From Luzula sylvatica (taxonomy: Eukaryota > Streptophyta > Magnoliopsida > Poales > Juncaceae), in NCBI GenBank assembly GCA_946800325.1, contig OX326957.1:52571798-52635797 (forward strand): a stretch of 64,000 nucleotides of DNA. The letters are read 5' to 3'. Positions 12,430 through 23,906 of the stretch are shown here, piece after piece. Position 1 is the stretch's first letter. Every line of letters starts with the position of its first letter. The position numbers were made by a program, and so were the translations under genes. Under the pieces are notes generated by a model. It searched no databases. It was not told where the DNA came from and saw only the letters and a program-made list of their open reading frames with translations.

Positions 12430-13600
12430 AGCAATCCCGAGTGAGCTCGATAATAGCCATCCCGAGTGAGCCCGATGCAACCATAGCAAGACTTTTAAAA
12501 TGTGAAAAGAAAGATCTTCCACTATCTTATCTCGGGATATCCCTAACATTCCAAACTCCGAAGTTTGCTGATTTCTTACCTCTTCTAAATAAAATTCAAG
12601 CTCGAATTGCTTCTTGGAAGGGTAAATTTCTATCCTTCGGAGGTATTAGCATCAATTCCTACGTATCAAATGCAAATAACTTAAATACCAAAACGAATGA
12701 TTCGTGAAATAGACAAGTCTCTATGAGCTTTTCTATGGAGCGGTAGGGAGAAGGTTAATCCGGGTCGGTGCCTAGTAAAGTGGGGCAAGGTATGCCTCCC
12801 AAGAATACACGGAGGGCTTGATATCATGGACCTTGATTCTTTCAATAAATGCATTGTTACGAAAAGCGTTATGGAAGCTAGACGTGCCGGAGGAGAATAT
12901 ATGAAAAGAATGTGTCCAAGAGTTATACGGAATAACCTCCTCAACGGAGTTGATGACACGCAACTCCTCCTCATTATCTTTCTTTCTAAAAACACTACAG
13001 AAAATTGCTCCACCATATCTTGCATCAATCGAGACCGATCCGACCATCTCATGGCGATAGACCGCATCCTAGATATTCACAACGGCCTCGGCTTATCAGT
13101 TCCTCCGTAACCCGGGAATCAACACACATTGGCATGGCTATTTATGGTCGGCTAAAATACCGTCAAAGGTGTCCTTTTTTATGGTTGGTTACCTTTGGAC
13201 AAATAAACACCGCGGATATGCTTCAACGAAAGAGGTGGCCACACGACACGTCGTACTCGCTTTGTCACTTAACCATGAAAATGATTCATCATCTATTCTT
13301 GGATTGTCCCTTCACAATATCGGTGTGGAATAGGGTCGAAGCAGCGGCCAACGCCCCCATCAACTTGAACCCGGGCTCCTCCTTCATTGAATCCTGGCAC
13401 ACGAATAGACTCCAAACGGGCAAAGCAATTCGTCAAATATGGGATACAATGTTTGCATCGATTGCTTGGCAAATATGAAAAAAAACGCAATATGCGAATC
13501 TTCCAGCAGAAAATGGGCTCGGCAGCAGCGATTGTCTCAAAGGCGATTGAAAACATTCTAGCATGGAGCAAACCGGCGCTTTCTTCTCATATAGGAGGCA
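12430..13600 (+). pseudogene. LINE (non-LTR) reverse transcriptase relic, C-terminal part
   Basis: Translation gives the plant LINE reverse transcriptase tail in several frames. First comes LPLSYLGISL ... KIQARIASWKGKFLSFGG (12480-12650), then a KCLV-like block, GRCLVKWGKVCLPRIHGGLD (about 12765-12825), then a zinc-binding RT domain, with INTADMLQRKRW at about 13205 and CHLTMKMIHHLFLDCPF at about 13265. Stops and frameshifts separate the pieces (stop near 12705, a break near 13110). The catalytic core, endonuclease and ORF1 are missing. It is inserted in a duplicated copy of the esterase 3' region. Confidence 0.85.
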
Positions 13601-13604
13601 GAGG

Positions 13605-14660
13605 TATAGGAGTTAGGACTAAGTTGTTCAATTCGCGTATTATATCCATATTATACACGAATATTTCAAAATTCGTTTTATACGCTTAGTTTGCGTACCC
13701 AAATGAAAGATACGGAAATATTCGCGTTTTTAATGAAGAGTAAAAGTTCGGGCCGAATTTTTATAAAATTCGGTCTGTTGTTATTTTGAACTTTGCATGG
13801 CATGCAATAAATTTGTTATTAAGTCAATGTGGAATGTTTAGTCAACATATGATTATACCATTCATCAAGACATGGCAACACATTCATGTTTAGTCAAATA
13901 CTATAATCCAACAATGCATTAATCAAATATTTCATGAATATTTTAATTAAAGGCAATAATAACTACATGTAAACATGTGTATTATTTATTATACGGTAAA
14001 TTAGTAAATAGTAATTTTATTTTGACAAAATATAATATAACATAAGCAAGAACTACTTTATAATAATTGGTAATATATTTTATTAATATTTGAAAATTAT
14101 CCTTTTTGTATTTTTTGATTGGGATAGATTAGAGCACTTCATAAGTGTGCACGTCAAGAATAGGAGCGCAACGCGTGACCATTTGGTTTTTTTTTTTTTT
14201 TTTGACACATTTGTCTAATTCGACCGCAATTGTAAATTTCAAACACACACCGAAAAAGATATTAATATTTATATAAATAAAGTCCAAAAAAGATATTAAT
14301 ATTTTTATTATTAAAGTAATAAAATTATATTTTGAAAGATATATCATACATATAAAAAGTACAATATATATTATATAAAAAGATGTATCATACATATATA
14401 TAAAAAATGGGTGTATGTATATTTTTGTGTTCAAATAATTTATCATATTTAATATTTGGTCACAATGGGTGTATGTATATTTTGCCGTATTTTTCTTGCC
14501 GAATTTTAAATATAAATCATATTATACACGAACATATACGAATACAAACATTTGCCGTTCACGTTTTTTTTGGTCCGAATTTTTCGTCGTACTGAAAATC
14601 GTATGAGCCGAATTATATACGAACGTATTCCGTACCGTATTATTGCCGTATTTCGAATGC
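13605..14660. other. Unclassified AT-rich repeat-like stretch
   Basis: No gene is visible. Motifs such as CATATTATACACGAA (near 13645 and 14517) and CCGAATTTT recur toward both ends, in the same orientation. This suggests an unclassified repeat inserted together with or after the LINE relic. Clear terminal repeats and a target duplication could not be set. Confidence 0.35.
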
Positions 14661-14845
14661 CTAACTATGGTATATGATAGTATGTGTTTTTTTTTCACAT
14701 TTGGGTAATTAATGTAAATTCTTTATTTCTCCTTGTAAATCAGTGGAAGGAGACTTTGTAAGCTTTTTTTTATTTATTTAAATGACAACAAGCAACCAAT
14801 TCGGTTCCTTAATTCAAAAAAAAAAAAATGCCCCTAAAAACAAAA

Positions 14846-14976
14846 GGGTTGAATTGGAAGTTAGGGTTGTGGTGTTGGGTTCAAATTCACTCAACATGGA
14901 TAAATATGATTGGGCCAATTTTTGCCCAAATTTAATTTTGGCCCGTGTAGTCAAATGCAATTTGTCTACATAGAAT
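14846..14976. pseudogene. Duplicated 3' end of the esterase gene, part 2
   Basis: This matches 16436-16562, which covers the last codons and stop of esterase exon 3 on the minus strand. Shared blocks include 'TTAGGGTTGTGGTGTTGGGT' and an 'AAATATGAT.GGGC' run. Together with 12262-12428 it reconstructs one contiguous copy of the esterase 3' end, split by about 2.4 kb of inserted sequence. The 63-codon plus-strand frame here is antisense to that relic. Confidence 0.7.
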
Positions 14977-15173
14977 AATGATTTGTATTATTTAATGAAT
15001 TACAATTACCAGGGTGCCACTCTTTAATCATCTAAAATATAATCTATACAATCCGTACAATTATATGCACAGCTCTATTATGAAAAAATATATTAATTGA
15101 TTTCCTATGAAATTATCTTCTTTAGTATCTTGGTAGTTATTTGTGAACCATGTCATATTTGTTATTTTTTAAA

Positions 15174-16056
15174 CGGAAATTTTTACAAGGTTCTTAATTT
15201 TTTTTGGATATTGTTAAAACCTCTTATTTTTTTTGAGAATTTCAAAAATACTTCTACGCCGAACTTTTATTTTCAAATACCCCCTTATAGAGGGTTAAAA
15301 CTAGCCATTGACGGTGTTAAATTATTTTGTTTTATCAAAATACTCTTCTATTTTCATATATAATAATTAAAAAAATTATTAATTTTTTATTAATTTTGTT
15401 AATTTTAAAACAATTCATAAATATTTTTTTAACATGTAATGATTTCAAAAAAATTAAATTATTACATGTTGTGTTTATATAATTTTAATATTTCATTTAT
15501 TATTCATGAAAATCTAACAACATATAATAATAAAATAAACAACAATAAATAAGCACCTTGAAAATATATTGATAGAAAAATCTCAGTTTTAACATTTAGT
15601 TTTTTATTTTCATTCTCCTTTTATGTATATATTTTTTAATTCCATGATATTTTATTTTTAAAATATTTTCAAGGTATTTTTTTTTAATATTGTTGTTGAT
15701 CCTATTATTATTTCATGTTAGTTTTTCAGGAAAAAAAAAATATAAAAGTTCAAATATATATAATATATGAAATATTAAAATTATATAAATATACATATAA
15801 TAATTACTTTTGTAAAATTATTATATGTTAACAAAATTTAGGACTATTAAAAGTAATAATTTTTTTAATTACTACATATATAAATAGAAATGTAATTTGG
15901 TCAAAATAATTAACACCATACATGATTACTTTTAACCACTATAAGGAGGTACTTGAAAATAAAAAATTGGTAGAGGGGATTTTTGAGAGTTTCCAAAAAG
16001 ATAGCGATATATTTACAATATAAAAAAATTAGGGTTTTTTTTTTTGAAAATTTCCC
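15174..16056. mobile_element. Mutator-like MITE with long inverted arms (GGGAAATTTTC family)
   Basis: The left arm begins CGGAAATTTTTAC and the right arm read inward begins GGGAAATTTTCAAAA. Similarity between the arms continues for more than 120 bp, including 'TTTTATTTTCAAATACC' and a GGTGTTA block. A 9-bp duplication, TTTTTTAAA, flanks it (15165-15173 and 16057-16065); 9-bp duplications with long arms point to the Mutator group. The target is low-complexity, so part of the match could be chance. No transposase is seen. Confidence 0.7.
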
Positions 16057-16446
16057 TTTTTTAAATCTAAATAATACAATTAAAACCCGATGTTTCATAT
16101 TTGATGCACCGGCGTATGGATGAAAAATATAAATTTTTTGTTTATTCTTTTTTAAACATAATTTGCAAAATTTTGTTCTTTACTATTTTTTATTAGTGCT
16201 TAATAATAATCACATATTGTATTATTTTGCATGTAAGGCGTTGTTAGATGTGATTGGTACAACAAAAATAATCAGATACAAAGAAAGTAAGAAACAAAGC
16301 AACAAAGTCACCAAATATTAAAGAATTATCCTTCTGTAGTATTTTCAACAATATAATTTCTACAAGCGTAAATTACAAAAGCAATCAATCATTCTCGGAA
16401 CTTTTTCAATTCGGAACCAAACAATAATAAAGAGTCGAATTCGAAA

Positions 16447-17654
16447 TTAGGGTTGTGGTGTTGGGTTCAATTCATCCAACAAAAATAAATATGATCGGGC
16501 TAATTTGTGCCCTAATTTAATTTGGGCCTGAGTACTCAAATGTAATTGGTCCTCGTTAAGAGGCAATCCAAATGCGTCCACAGTTCTCACATTTTTTAAT
16601 TCAATTCTTTTTTGCTTCTCTCTTACTATACTCGTATAATTCCCTTCTCCTGATGCTATAGCCACCTAAATTACATATTTGAATTTTTAAACTATACTCA
16701 TCAAATCAAAATATATAATTATTTTATTTACCATCCGATTTTTGAAAGATAAATATCATACATTTTATATTTTGGATGGGTAAAGTTCACACTATATAAT
16801 AAAGTCAAAATTTCTGATATATATATATATATACATATATATATATTACCTGGATAATAGGTAAATCTGGGAGACCCAAATCAGCCCTGATATTTCTAAT
16901 AAGCCTCTCCATTTTGTCGCCATAAGTCTCTGCATCCTCTAAGGAAATGGTATCGGTCTCCCCTTGGAACCACAAGAGTGCCTCTATCTTCCCCCCTCCT
17001 CTCTTCTTCTCAGTTGATGCTTTAGCTCTTTTCACCATTGATTCGTATAAAGTCGATCCTTTTGCCCATTTATCAATTTTGGTCCCTCCTACTGCGCACG
17101 GTACGAGTCCAATTGCCAGATCTTCAGAGTTAAATCTCGCTGTTTGTGAATAAAATAGAATATCGAGTAATTGGCAATAGTTTCTCTGGAATTTGTTGAT
17201 TTGGGATTGAATTTTTAGCCAAATTGAGTCAACAATTAACTATTCTCAGGGCAAGAATTCAACACCAAAATTGAAGAAGCAAATTAGGAGAAAAACCTGT
17301 ATGAAGCACTGCTCTTGCGAAGATCAATCCTGGCCCGACACCGCAGGTTTTATTAACATCAATATCATAATGCAATGGCTCGCGCGCAGTTTCCCAGTAC
17401 AACCAGCGATTCAATCTCAGAATTGAAGTGTCAGGTCCGTATTGGTCGTAAGGATCGTAAAGCAAACGGGGATTCCCGCGGCCAGCCATGTTGGACTGGC
17501 CGGCAAGGACGAAAATCAGCTTTTTGGCGCCGGCATTAGGAGCGGGAAAAAGGCAGGAGAGAGGAAAGGGAAGGGGAAGAGGGTAGATGGAGAGGACGGT
17601 GAAGCAGAGAAAGAGAGACGAGAGGATGAACAGAGCTGGGATCACTTGTCTCAT
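16447..17654 (-). CDS. SASA-domain carbohydrate esterase (GDSL-like acetylesterase, DUF303 type)
   Basis: Three exons on the minus strand, 17654-17297, 17139-16850 and 16665-16447, join in frame at GT..AG sites to give 288 residues. Residues 5-40 form a strongly hydrophobic leader, so the protein is probably secreted or membrane-anchored. The sialate O-acetylesterase-like (SASA) fold is shown by block I LAGQSNMAGRG with the nucleophile Ser, the LWFQGETD block in exon 2, and DQLHLS with the catalytic His in exon 3. Plant members are called probable carbohydrate esterases (At4g34215-like) and are thought to remove acetyl groups from glycans; the substrate here is unknown. The ATG follows a purine-rich leader, and the hydrophobic leader makes the protein a little longer than forms lacking it. 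A broken copy of its 3' end lies at 12262-14976. Confidence 0.88.
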
Positions 17655-17803
17655 GATCTCATCTCATCTCTGCCTTCTTCCTCTCCTCTTCTCCCTCTCC
17701 TAGCTTCTCCTCCAACCTTCAATTTCATTGACTCCGCTTTTGCATACAGACCCTTGCATTTACTATAATTAAACACTTATATAACAAACCTTGATAGTTT
17801 ATT

Positions 17804-18397
17804 GCGGAATTCTTCGAAAGTTACCTAACTTTTCTGGATATTACGAAAAAACAAACTCGCTCCTAAATTCTTTAAAAAAAACTCCCAAAGAGTGAATTGA
17901 ATTACTTTTTACACCCTATGAAATTAAACTTACTTTTTCCATCCGAATATATTTTTTTTTTACCAAAATATCATTCAATTATTTTTATATTTATTTTATT
18001 CAATAAAAACTATGATTAAACTATTTTTCGACATAATTTTTTGTGTTATTGCTTTAACAATATTTTATGATATATTTCGCAATGCATTAATTAATTTTAT
18101 GATATCATATTACACAAAAATATTCAATTATTTTCCATGAAAATTATTGTATTTATTTCATTATTTATTTATTTTATATTAAATTTTAAATATATTTTTT
18201 ATTGGATTTATACAAGATATTTTATAAGGATATTTTGATATAAAAAAATATTTTTTAATAGAAAAAATTAAAGTTAACTTCATAGGATAAAAAGAATTCA
18301 ACTTATTTTTTAGGGGGATTTTGAAAAAAAATCTAAAAAGTGAAGGGTTTCCTTTGATAATTTTCTGAAAAATTAGATGACGTCCAAAGAACTCCTC
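17804..18397. mobile_element. Mutator-like MITE
   Basis: The left end reads GCGGAATTCTTCGAAAGTTA and the right end read inward GAGGAGTTCTTTGGACGTCA. The arms stay similar for about 150 bp, including 'TTGAATT.CTTTTTA.CCTATGAA'. A perfect 9-bp duplication, TAGTTTATT, flanks it (17795-17803 and 18398-18406). It lies about 150 bp upstream of the esterase start codon. No transposase. Confidence 0.85.
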
Positions 18398-18406
18398 TAG
18401 TTTATT

Positions 18407-19359
18407 TGACACATACTCTTCATTCATGGCCATGGGTGAAGGCTTTCTGGACAAAATAAACTTGTTATATATTTTAGGCCCAAAATTAAATTCGTAAGTC
18501 CAAAATATAATTTTTGATGAATACAAATTATACTATTATAGTATATTAACCGTGTCGTTATGGAATAAACAAGTCAATTTTTTTCAATATCTTAACAGAA
18601 AAAATATGTTTCTAATCATTTCCGGATAAAAATGATTCAAATCATAACAAACAAACAGAAATATTACAAAAAAAAAATAACAAAAAAAAATATTATCTCT
18701 CATGATTTGATTGAGTTGGGCTCATTAACCGATTAAACCAAACCAATTGAATTACATTTTATTTTTCACGCCTTGCCTTTTTATTATGTTAATATAAACA
18801 AATTTAAATTTCATAGTACAATATTTCAAATAACATAATCATGTTTAATATGATTTGTCTATATATTTTTTGTCAAATAATTTTTTTATTTTATTCGTGA
18901 TATATTTGAATTTTAAGATATAATTTTTTTTACTTGGCTCGATTTTAAATCGGTTAAAAATTTCGTTCGATTCGGTTCGGATTGAATCTAAAACATCTCG
19001 AACATGCTGGCTAACCCGTTGTGTCTTTTTGCAATATAATAAATTTTTGGGTTCGTCAGTAGTGATAAATAATTTTATTCTCGGCTTCTCTCATCGTTAA
19101 AATTGGTCATATGACATAAATTGGAATATACTTAATCATCTCTATTCCACTAATATCAAATTTCTCTATCTCGCAAATTGAGAGGTGACATGAATTATGA
19201 ATCGTTTCTTCTAAATAATCAGTTTTCTCCAGTATCTTAACATAAAAAAAAAATTTCTAATCATTTATGATAAACATAATTCAAATCATAGGCAGAGAAA
19301 AAAGGCTTGCAAAATATTTGGCTATTATATAATTGAATAAAATAAATAATACTTAAAAT
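18407..19359. other. Gene-free AT-rich stretch
   Basis: No coding, RNA or element boundary could be supported. Short AT-driven frames only. Confidence 0.5.
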
Positions 19360-21165
19360 AATGTTTTGGTGGCTCTTAAATTAACCGGTGCCAAAAGTTA
19401 GTTTTGGCGGCTATTAAATAAACCGCTGTCAAAAGTTAGTTTTGGTGCATTATAAAATTATCCGTTGAAAAACGTTAGTTTTGGTGGCTCCTAAAATTAA
19501 CCGCTGCCAAAAGTTAGTATGGCGGCTATTATGTCAACCGCTGCCAAACGTTAGTTTTGGTGGATTATAAATTATCCGCTGCCAAACGTTAGTTTTGGTG
19601 CCTACTAAAATTAACAACTGCCAAAATTTATTTTTGGTGGCTTTTAAATTATCCGCTGCCAAAAGTTAGTTTTGGTGGCTACTATATTAACCCCTGCCAA
19701 AGTTAGTTTGGGTGGCTACTAAATTATCCGCTGGCAAAAATAAGTTTTGGTGGCCACAAAAGTTTGTTTTGGTGGCTTCTTAATTAACCGCTGCCAAAAT
19801 TTAGTTTCGGTGGCTAGTAAATTATCCGCTGTCAAAAGTTCGTTTTGGTGGCTTCTAATTTAACGGCTGCCGTAATTAATTTTGGTGGCTGTTTAGTTTA
19901 CCGCTGCCAAAACTTAGTTTTGGTGGATATTCAATTAAAAGCTGCCAAAAGTTAGTTTTGGTGGCTATTCAATTTTCCGCTGCCATAAGCCCGTTTTGGT
20001 GGCTACAAAACTAACCGCTGCCAAAACTAATTTTTGGGGGCTATTAAATTTTGCGCTGCCATAAGGTAGTTTTGGGGGCTACTAAATTAACAGCTGCAAA
20101 AAATTTAGTTTTGGTGGATACTAAATTATCCGCTGCCAAAAAGTATGTTTTTGTGGCTAATAAATTATCCGCTGCAACAGTAAGTTATCGTGGCAATTCA
20201 ATTAACCGCTGCCAAAAGTAATTTCTGGTGACTATTATATTAACCGCTGCCATAATTTAGTATTGGTGGCTACTCATTTTTCCGCTGCCATAAGTTGTTC
20301 GGGGCGAGGAAGTTCACCGCTGCCAAAAGTTAGTTTTGGTGACTACTAAGTTATCCCTTGCCAATAGTTAGTTATCGTGGCTATTAATTTAACCGTCGTC
20401 AAAAGATAGTTTTGGTGGCTACTAAATTAACGGCTGCCAAAAGATAGTTTTGGTGGCTATTAAGTTAACCGCTGCCAAAAGTTAGTTTTGGTGGCTACTA
20501 ATATTTCCGCTGCCATAAGTTAGTTTTGGTGGGGACTAAATTTCCGCTGCCATAAGTTTGTTTTGGTGGCTATTAAGTTAACCGCTGTTAAAAGTTTGTT
20601 TAGGTGGCTAATATATTATCCGCTGCCATAAGTGAGTTTTGGTGCCTACGAAAGTGTCCGCTGCCATAAGTTAGTTTTGGTTGGGACTAAATTTCCGCTG
20701 CCATAAGTTTGTATTGGTAGCTATTATTTTATCAGCTGCCATAAGTTTATTTTGGAGGCCATTATATTAACCGCTGTCAAAAGATAGTTTTGGTGGCAAC
20801 TAAATTAACGGCTGCCAAAAGTTTGTTTTGGTGGCTATTAAGTTAACCGCTGCCAGAAGTTAGTTTTGGTGGCTACGAAAGTGTCCGCTGCCATAAGTTA
20901 GTTTTGGTGGCTATTAAGTTAACCGCTGTGAAAAGTTTGTTTTGGTCGGTATTAAGTTAACCGCTGCCATAAGTTAGTTTTGGTGGCTACTAAAGTTTCC
21001 GCTGCCATAAGTTAGTTTTCGTGGCCGCGACATTGTCCGCTGCCATAAGTTAGTTTTGGTGGCTACTAAATTAACGGCTGCCAAAAGTTAGTTTTGGTGG
21101 CTTCTAAGTTAACCGCTGCCAAAAGTTAGTATTGGTGGCAACTAATGTTTCCGCTGCCATAAGTT
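19360..21165 (+). repeat. Tandem array of ~38-40-bp hairpin-capable repeats, about 45 copies
   Basis: A degenerate unit of the form TTTTGGTGGCTACTAAATTA followed by ACCGCTGCCAAAAGTTAG repeats without a break for 1.8 kb. Within each unit TTTTGGTGGC and GCTGCCAAAA are near-complementary, so every unit could form a stem of about 10 bp. Many copies have point changes (AACGGCTGCC, CCATAAGTT). Similar arrays occur as subterminal repeats of CACTA and related transposons, but no terminus was found at either side. Confidence 0.9.
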
Positions 21166-21230
21166 TGATGAGGAGAACAGTGAACCACATTGATGAGACG
21201 GTCCACAGTGAACCATGTCTAAGTTAGTCA

Positions 21231-21393
21231 GTGTTCTGGAAATCGGCCTTGGCGGCCGATTAATCACCGATTAATCGGTAGTCGAGGGTCCACCGTCGAG
21301 ATAAACCCTTGGCGTTTTGTGCTTGGCGGATTTCCGCCAAGCGGCCGCCAATGGTCCGCCAAGCCACCGCCGAGCCGATTTTTAGACGTGTAC

Positions 21394-21439
<46 letters not shown>

Positions 21440-21663
21440 TTTTGAATTGCCAACGGGTCCATAGTCTAGTTGGTTGAATGTGAAGCACAAAAAATCTTAT
21501 ATTATAAGAGGTTGTGGGATACTATTCAAAATAATGATCGTTTTTGTTATGGATTGCCAATGAATTTCCATTGACATCAAAAAAATTAGACTTCAATAAT
21601 GAAAACGATCGTTTGTCGGATACTATTCAAAAAAATATATTTGGACTAAATTTTTTCATATTT

Positions 21664-21745
<82 letters not shown>

Positions 21746-21974
21746 TGAGTTTATGTTAGTTTAGTGACGTAGTGTATTTTGTTATTTAAATTATTTAAAA
21801 CTTATTAAAAAAAACTGTGATTTGTAATTTTGTTTAATTAATTTAAATATTAAATATAAAAAAATAAAAATCCGCCGAGGTCCGCCGAGATTCCCGATTA
21901 ATCCCGATTAATCATCCTTGGCGCTTGATGGTCGTCTGCCGACCAGCGAGCGCCGAGCGATTTCTGGAACATTG
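21231..21974. mobile_element. Repeat element with GC-rich ends (TGTTCYRGAAATCG)
   Basis: The left end TGTTCTGGAAATCGGC and the right end read inward TGTTCCAGAAATCGCT are inverted repeats. Both are followed by GC-rich blocks containing GATTAATC and TTGGCG. The direct repeat AAGTTAGTCA lies just outside (21221-21230 and 21975-21984), though 1-3 bp away from the inverted repeats. The interior holds a long T run (21394-21430), a tRNA-like or SINE-head fragment near 21447-21520, and AT and ATT microsatellites. The classification is uncertain. Confidence 0.55.
21671..21747. repeat. (AT)n then (ATT)n microsatellite
   Basis: About 45 bp of AT dinucleotides run into about nine ATT trinucleotides. Confidence 0.95.
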
Positions 21975-22039
21975 AAGTTAGTCAAAAGCATCAGTCTTCT
22001 TCCTTCCGACAAACTCTTTCATCTTCAATCTCCATGGCT

Positions 22040-22131
22040 TGTCCGAAAAACTTCTTCCCACCTCACCACGACTGTCCGAGAAACTCCTTCCCGCCTCGCC
22101 ACGACTGTCCGAAAAACTGCTTCCCACCTCA
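22040..22131 (+). repeat. 33-bp tandem repeat, nearly three copies
   Basis: The unit TGTCCGAAAAACTTCTTCCC + ACCTCACCACGAC repeats at 22040, 22073 and 22106 with few changes. The period is a multiple of three, and all three plus-strand frames stay open here. One frame would read CPKNFFPPHHD-like units. Whether any is translated is unknown. Confidence 0.75.
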
Positions 22132-22878
22132 GGCTTTCAATTTCTACGGGCCGCATTGTTTCGACAGGCCGTCCGTTCCGGAATCCTTTTTAGTCCCACC
22201 TTGGTATTGCTTGAAACAAAAGAACTGTTTATATACCGCTGCGAAACTGTTGATAGCACCCGAGGGATGAGACCGGATGGTAGTCGCAGCCGATTAAGCA
22301 TAAGGTATATATAACTGATTAACGTCCCACGTGGCGGGCCTTCCTTAATCGGCTATAGTCCCTCACCATTTTTTATTTTTGTCACGAATTGAATCTGAAC
22401 TTCAATTTTCCCTTTTTCATTGTTCTCTTTTAATTTTCAGATGCTTCGAGAGAAGAAGATTTGCATGTATAGAAGGCGTTTGATGAAATGACAAAGTGAA
22501 ATTGGGAGATGTGTGGGTGATTTTGTTTTGATCTCCTGCTTGATTGATTGAGCTTTCTTTGTGGGTGATTTAGTGTGCTTAAATTAAACTAAGGCAAAGG
22601 CATATAACGTGTTTGATGAAATGCCGAAGTGAAATTGGGACTACTTGATTGATTGAGCTGTGTGGGTGGTCGATTTAGTGTGCTTAAACTGAGGAGGTAT
22701 GCGGATTATTGATGGGGTAATTTTGTTTTGCTTATTTTCGTGACATTTTAATGCTTTAATTTTGTACGTAGTATTGAATTGAGAAATTTTAACTTCTCTA
22801 CAAACTCTCTGACGAGGTCAATTTTCGTTTTTATTATTCTCATAAATCTGAACCTGAGAAATTATCATTGTATTTCAG

Positions 22879-23480
22879 ATCGCATCTGAGATGTTCAGAG
22901 AGCATACAAGAAAATTAATCGAAGAAAGATCAACACTGCCTTGGAAATTCTCAAATCAATTTATAAATCCGCGTATGAATATCCTTTATCAATCTTTAAT
23001 ATATGTATTCATTTATTAGTGGAATTATTATTATTATTATTTTGCTGGCATGATCCTAGTAAATCTTCGTTCCTCCTGCGGAAAAATTTACGGTTTGGTC
23101 CTGAAAATGCAAGGCAATACACGAAGATCCCTTTTGTGTTTTTACTTGTCCTTGTTATGACAAGGATAGTTTTTTTGACATTTCGAAAATGCTTCGAGAT
23201 CCGTGCAGAGATTACAAAAAAATTGGTGGAGCAATTAGTGGCTGACTTAGCATCACCCAAGAAACCGTGGATATACTCAACACCAAAATTTGGGGCTAAT
23301 TATTCGCCAAGGTATTATATATTAAACATTCCAATCTTTTAATTAATATATATTTTTGGAAAATTATTATTGTTTTTGTTTTTGTTTTCTTAAGGCGGTT
23401 TCGTGAAGGAGTCAATGGATTTGATGATGTCATGCAATCGGTAGTTAGAAAAGCTGCACACGGACTAAGAATATCCTAAG
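22879..23480 (+). other. Gene-like stretch, unidentified
   Basis: Apparent coding pieces lie between good splice signals. One follows a TTTCAG acceptor at about 22878. A longer open frame (22941-23342) includes ITKKLVEQLVADLASPKKP and ends at a CCAAG|GTATTA donor near 23311. A short piece after TTAAG near 23395 reads GVNGFDDVMQSVVRKAAHGL and stops at 23479. I do not recognise the family. The upstream exons and start are not clear, so it may be a decayed gene. Confidence 0.3.
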
Positions 23481-23906
23481 ACGAAGCTATATATGGATAT
23501 CACTAGCAAATCCGAGTCCGAACCCGAAACGGATACCAAACCCGACCCACAAGAGCAATAGGAAGAGGAGGATGTGGACAAGGAGATGAAGTTGTTCGAG
23601 GATTTGAAGAAAATAGTGGTAGTTTAGGTTAATTACATGATACTTTATAATTTCCTTGTATAAAGTAGAAAAATGAAGAAAACACAAACAGAAAAAAGTA
23701 ATCATGCTAAACAGTCAAAATTAAAACTTTATTTCATTTTTATATTTCTGAACAATTGCTTGTATTGCAAAACTCGAATTCAAAGGAGGTTTATTATATT
23801 ATATATATAATTAACGACTCGATGAATTAATACTATATGAAAAAAAAATGAAACAATTTTTTGAAAATCAAGCTTAAACTGGGTTTTAGCGACGGGTTTC
23901 TTCGGA

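Noticed and set aside
12681..13067. Minus-strand frames of 128 and 91 codons
   Set aside because: They are antisense shadows of the LINE reverse transcriptase relic.
17442..17768. 108-codon plus-strand frame
   Set aside because: It is antisense to esterase exon 1 and its leader; the charged composition mirrors the hydrophobic leader on the other strand.
19360..21165. Regular repeats considered as a CRISPR-like array
   Set aside because: Units are contiguous and degenerate with no unique spacers, and the DNA is plant nuclear.
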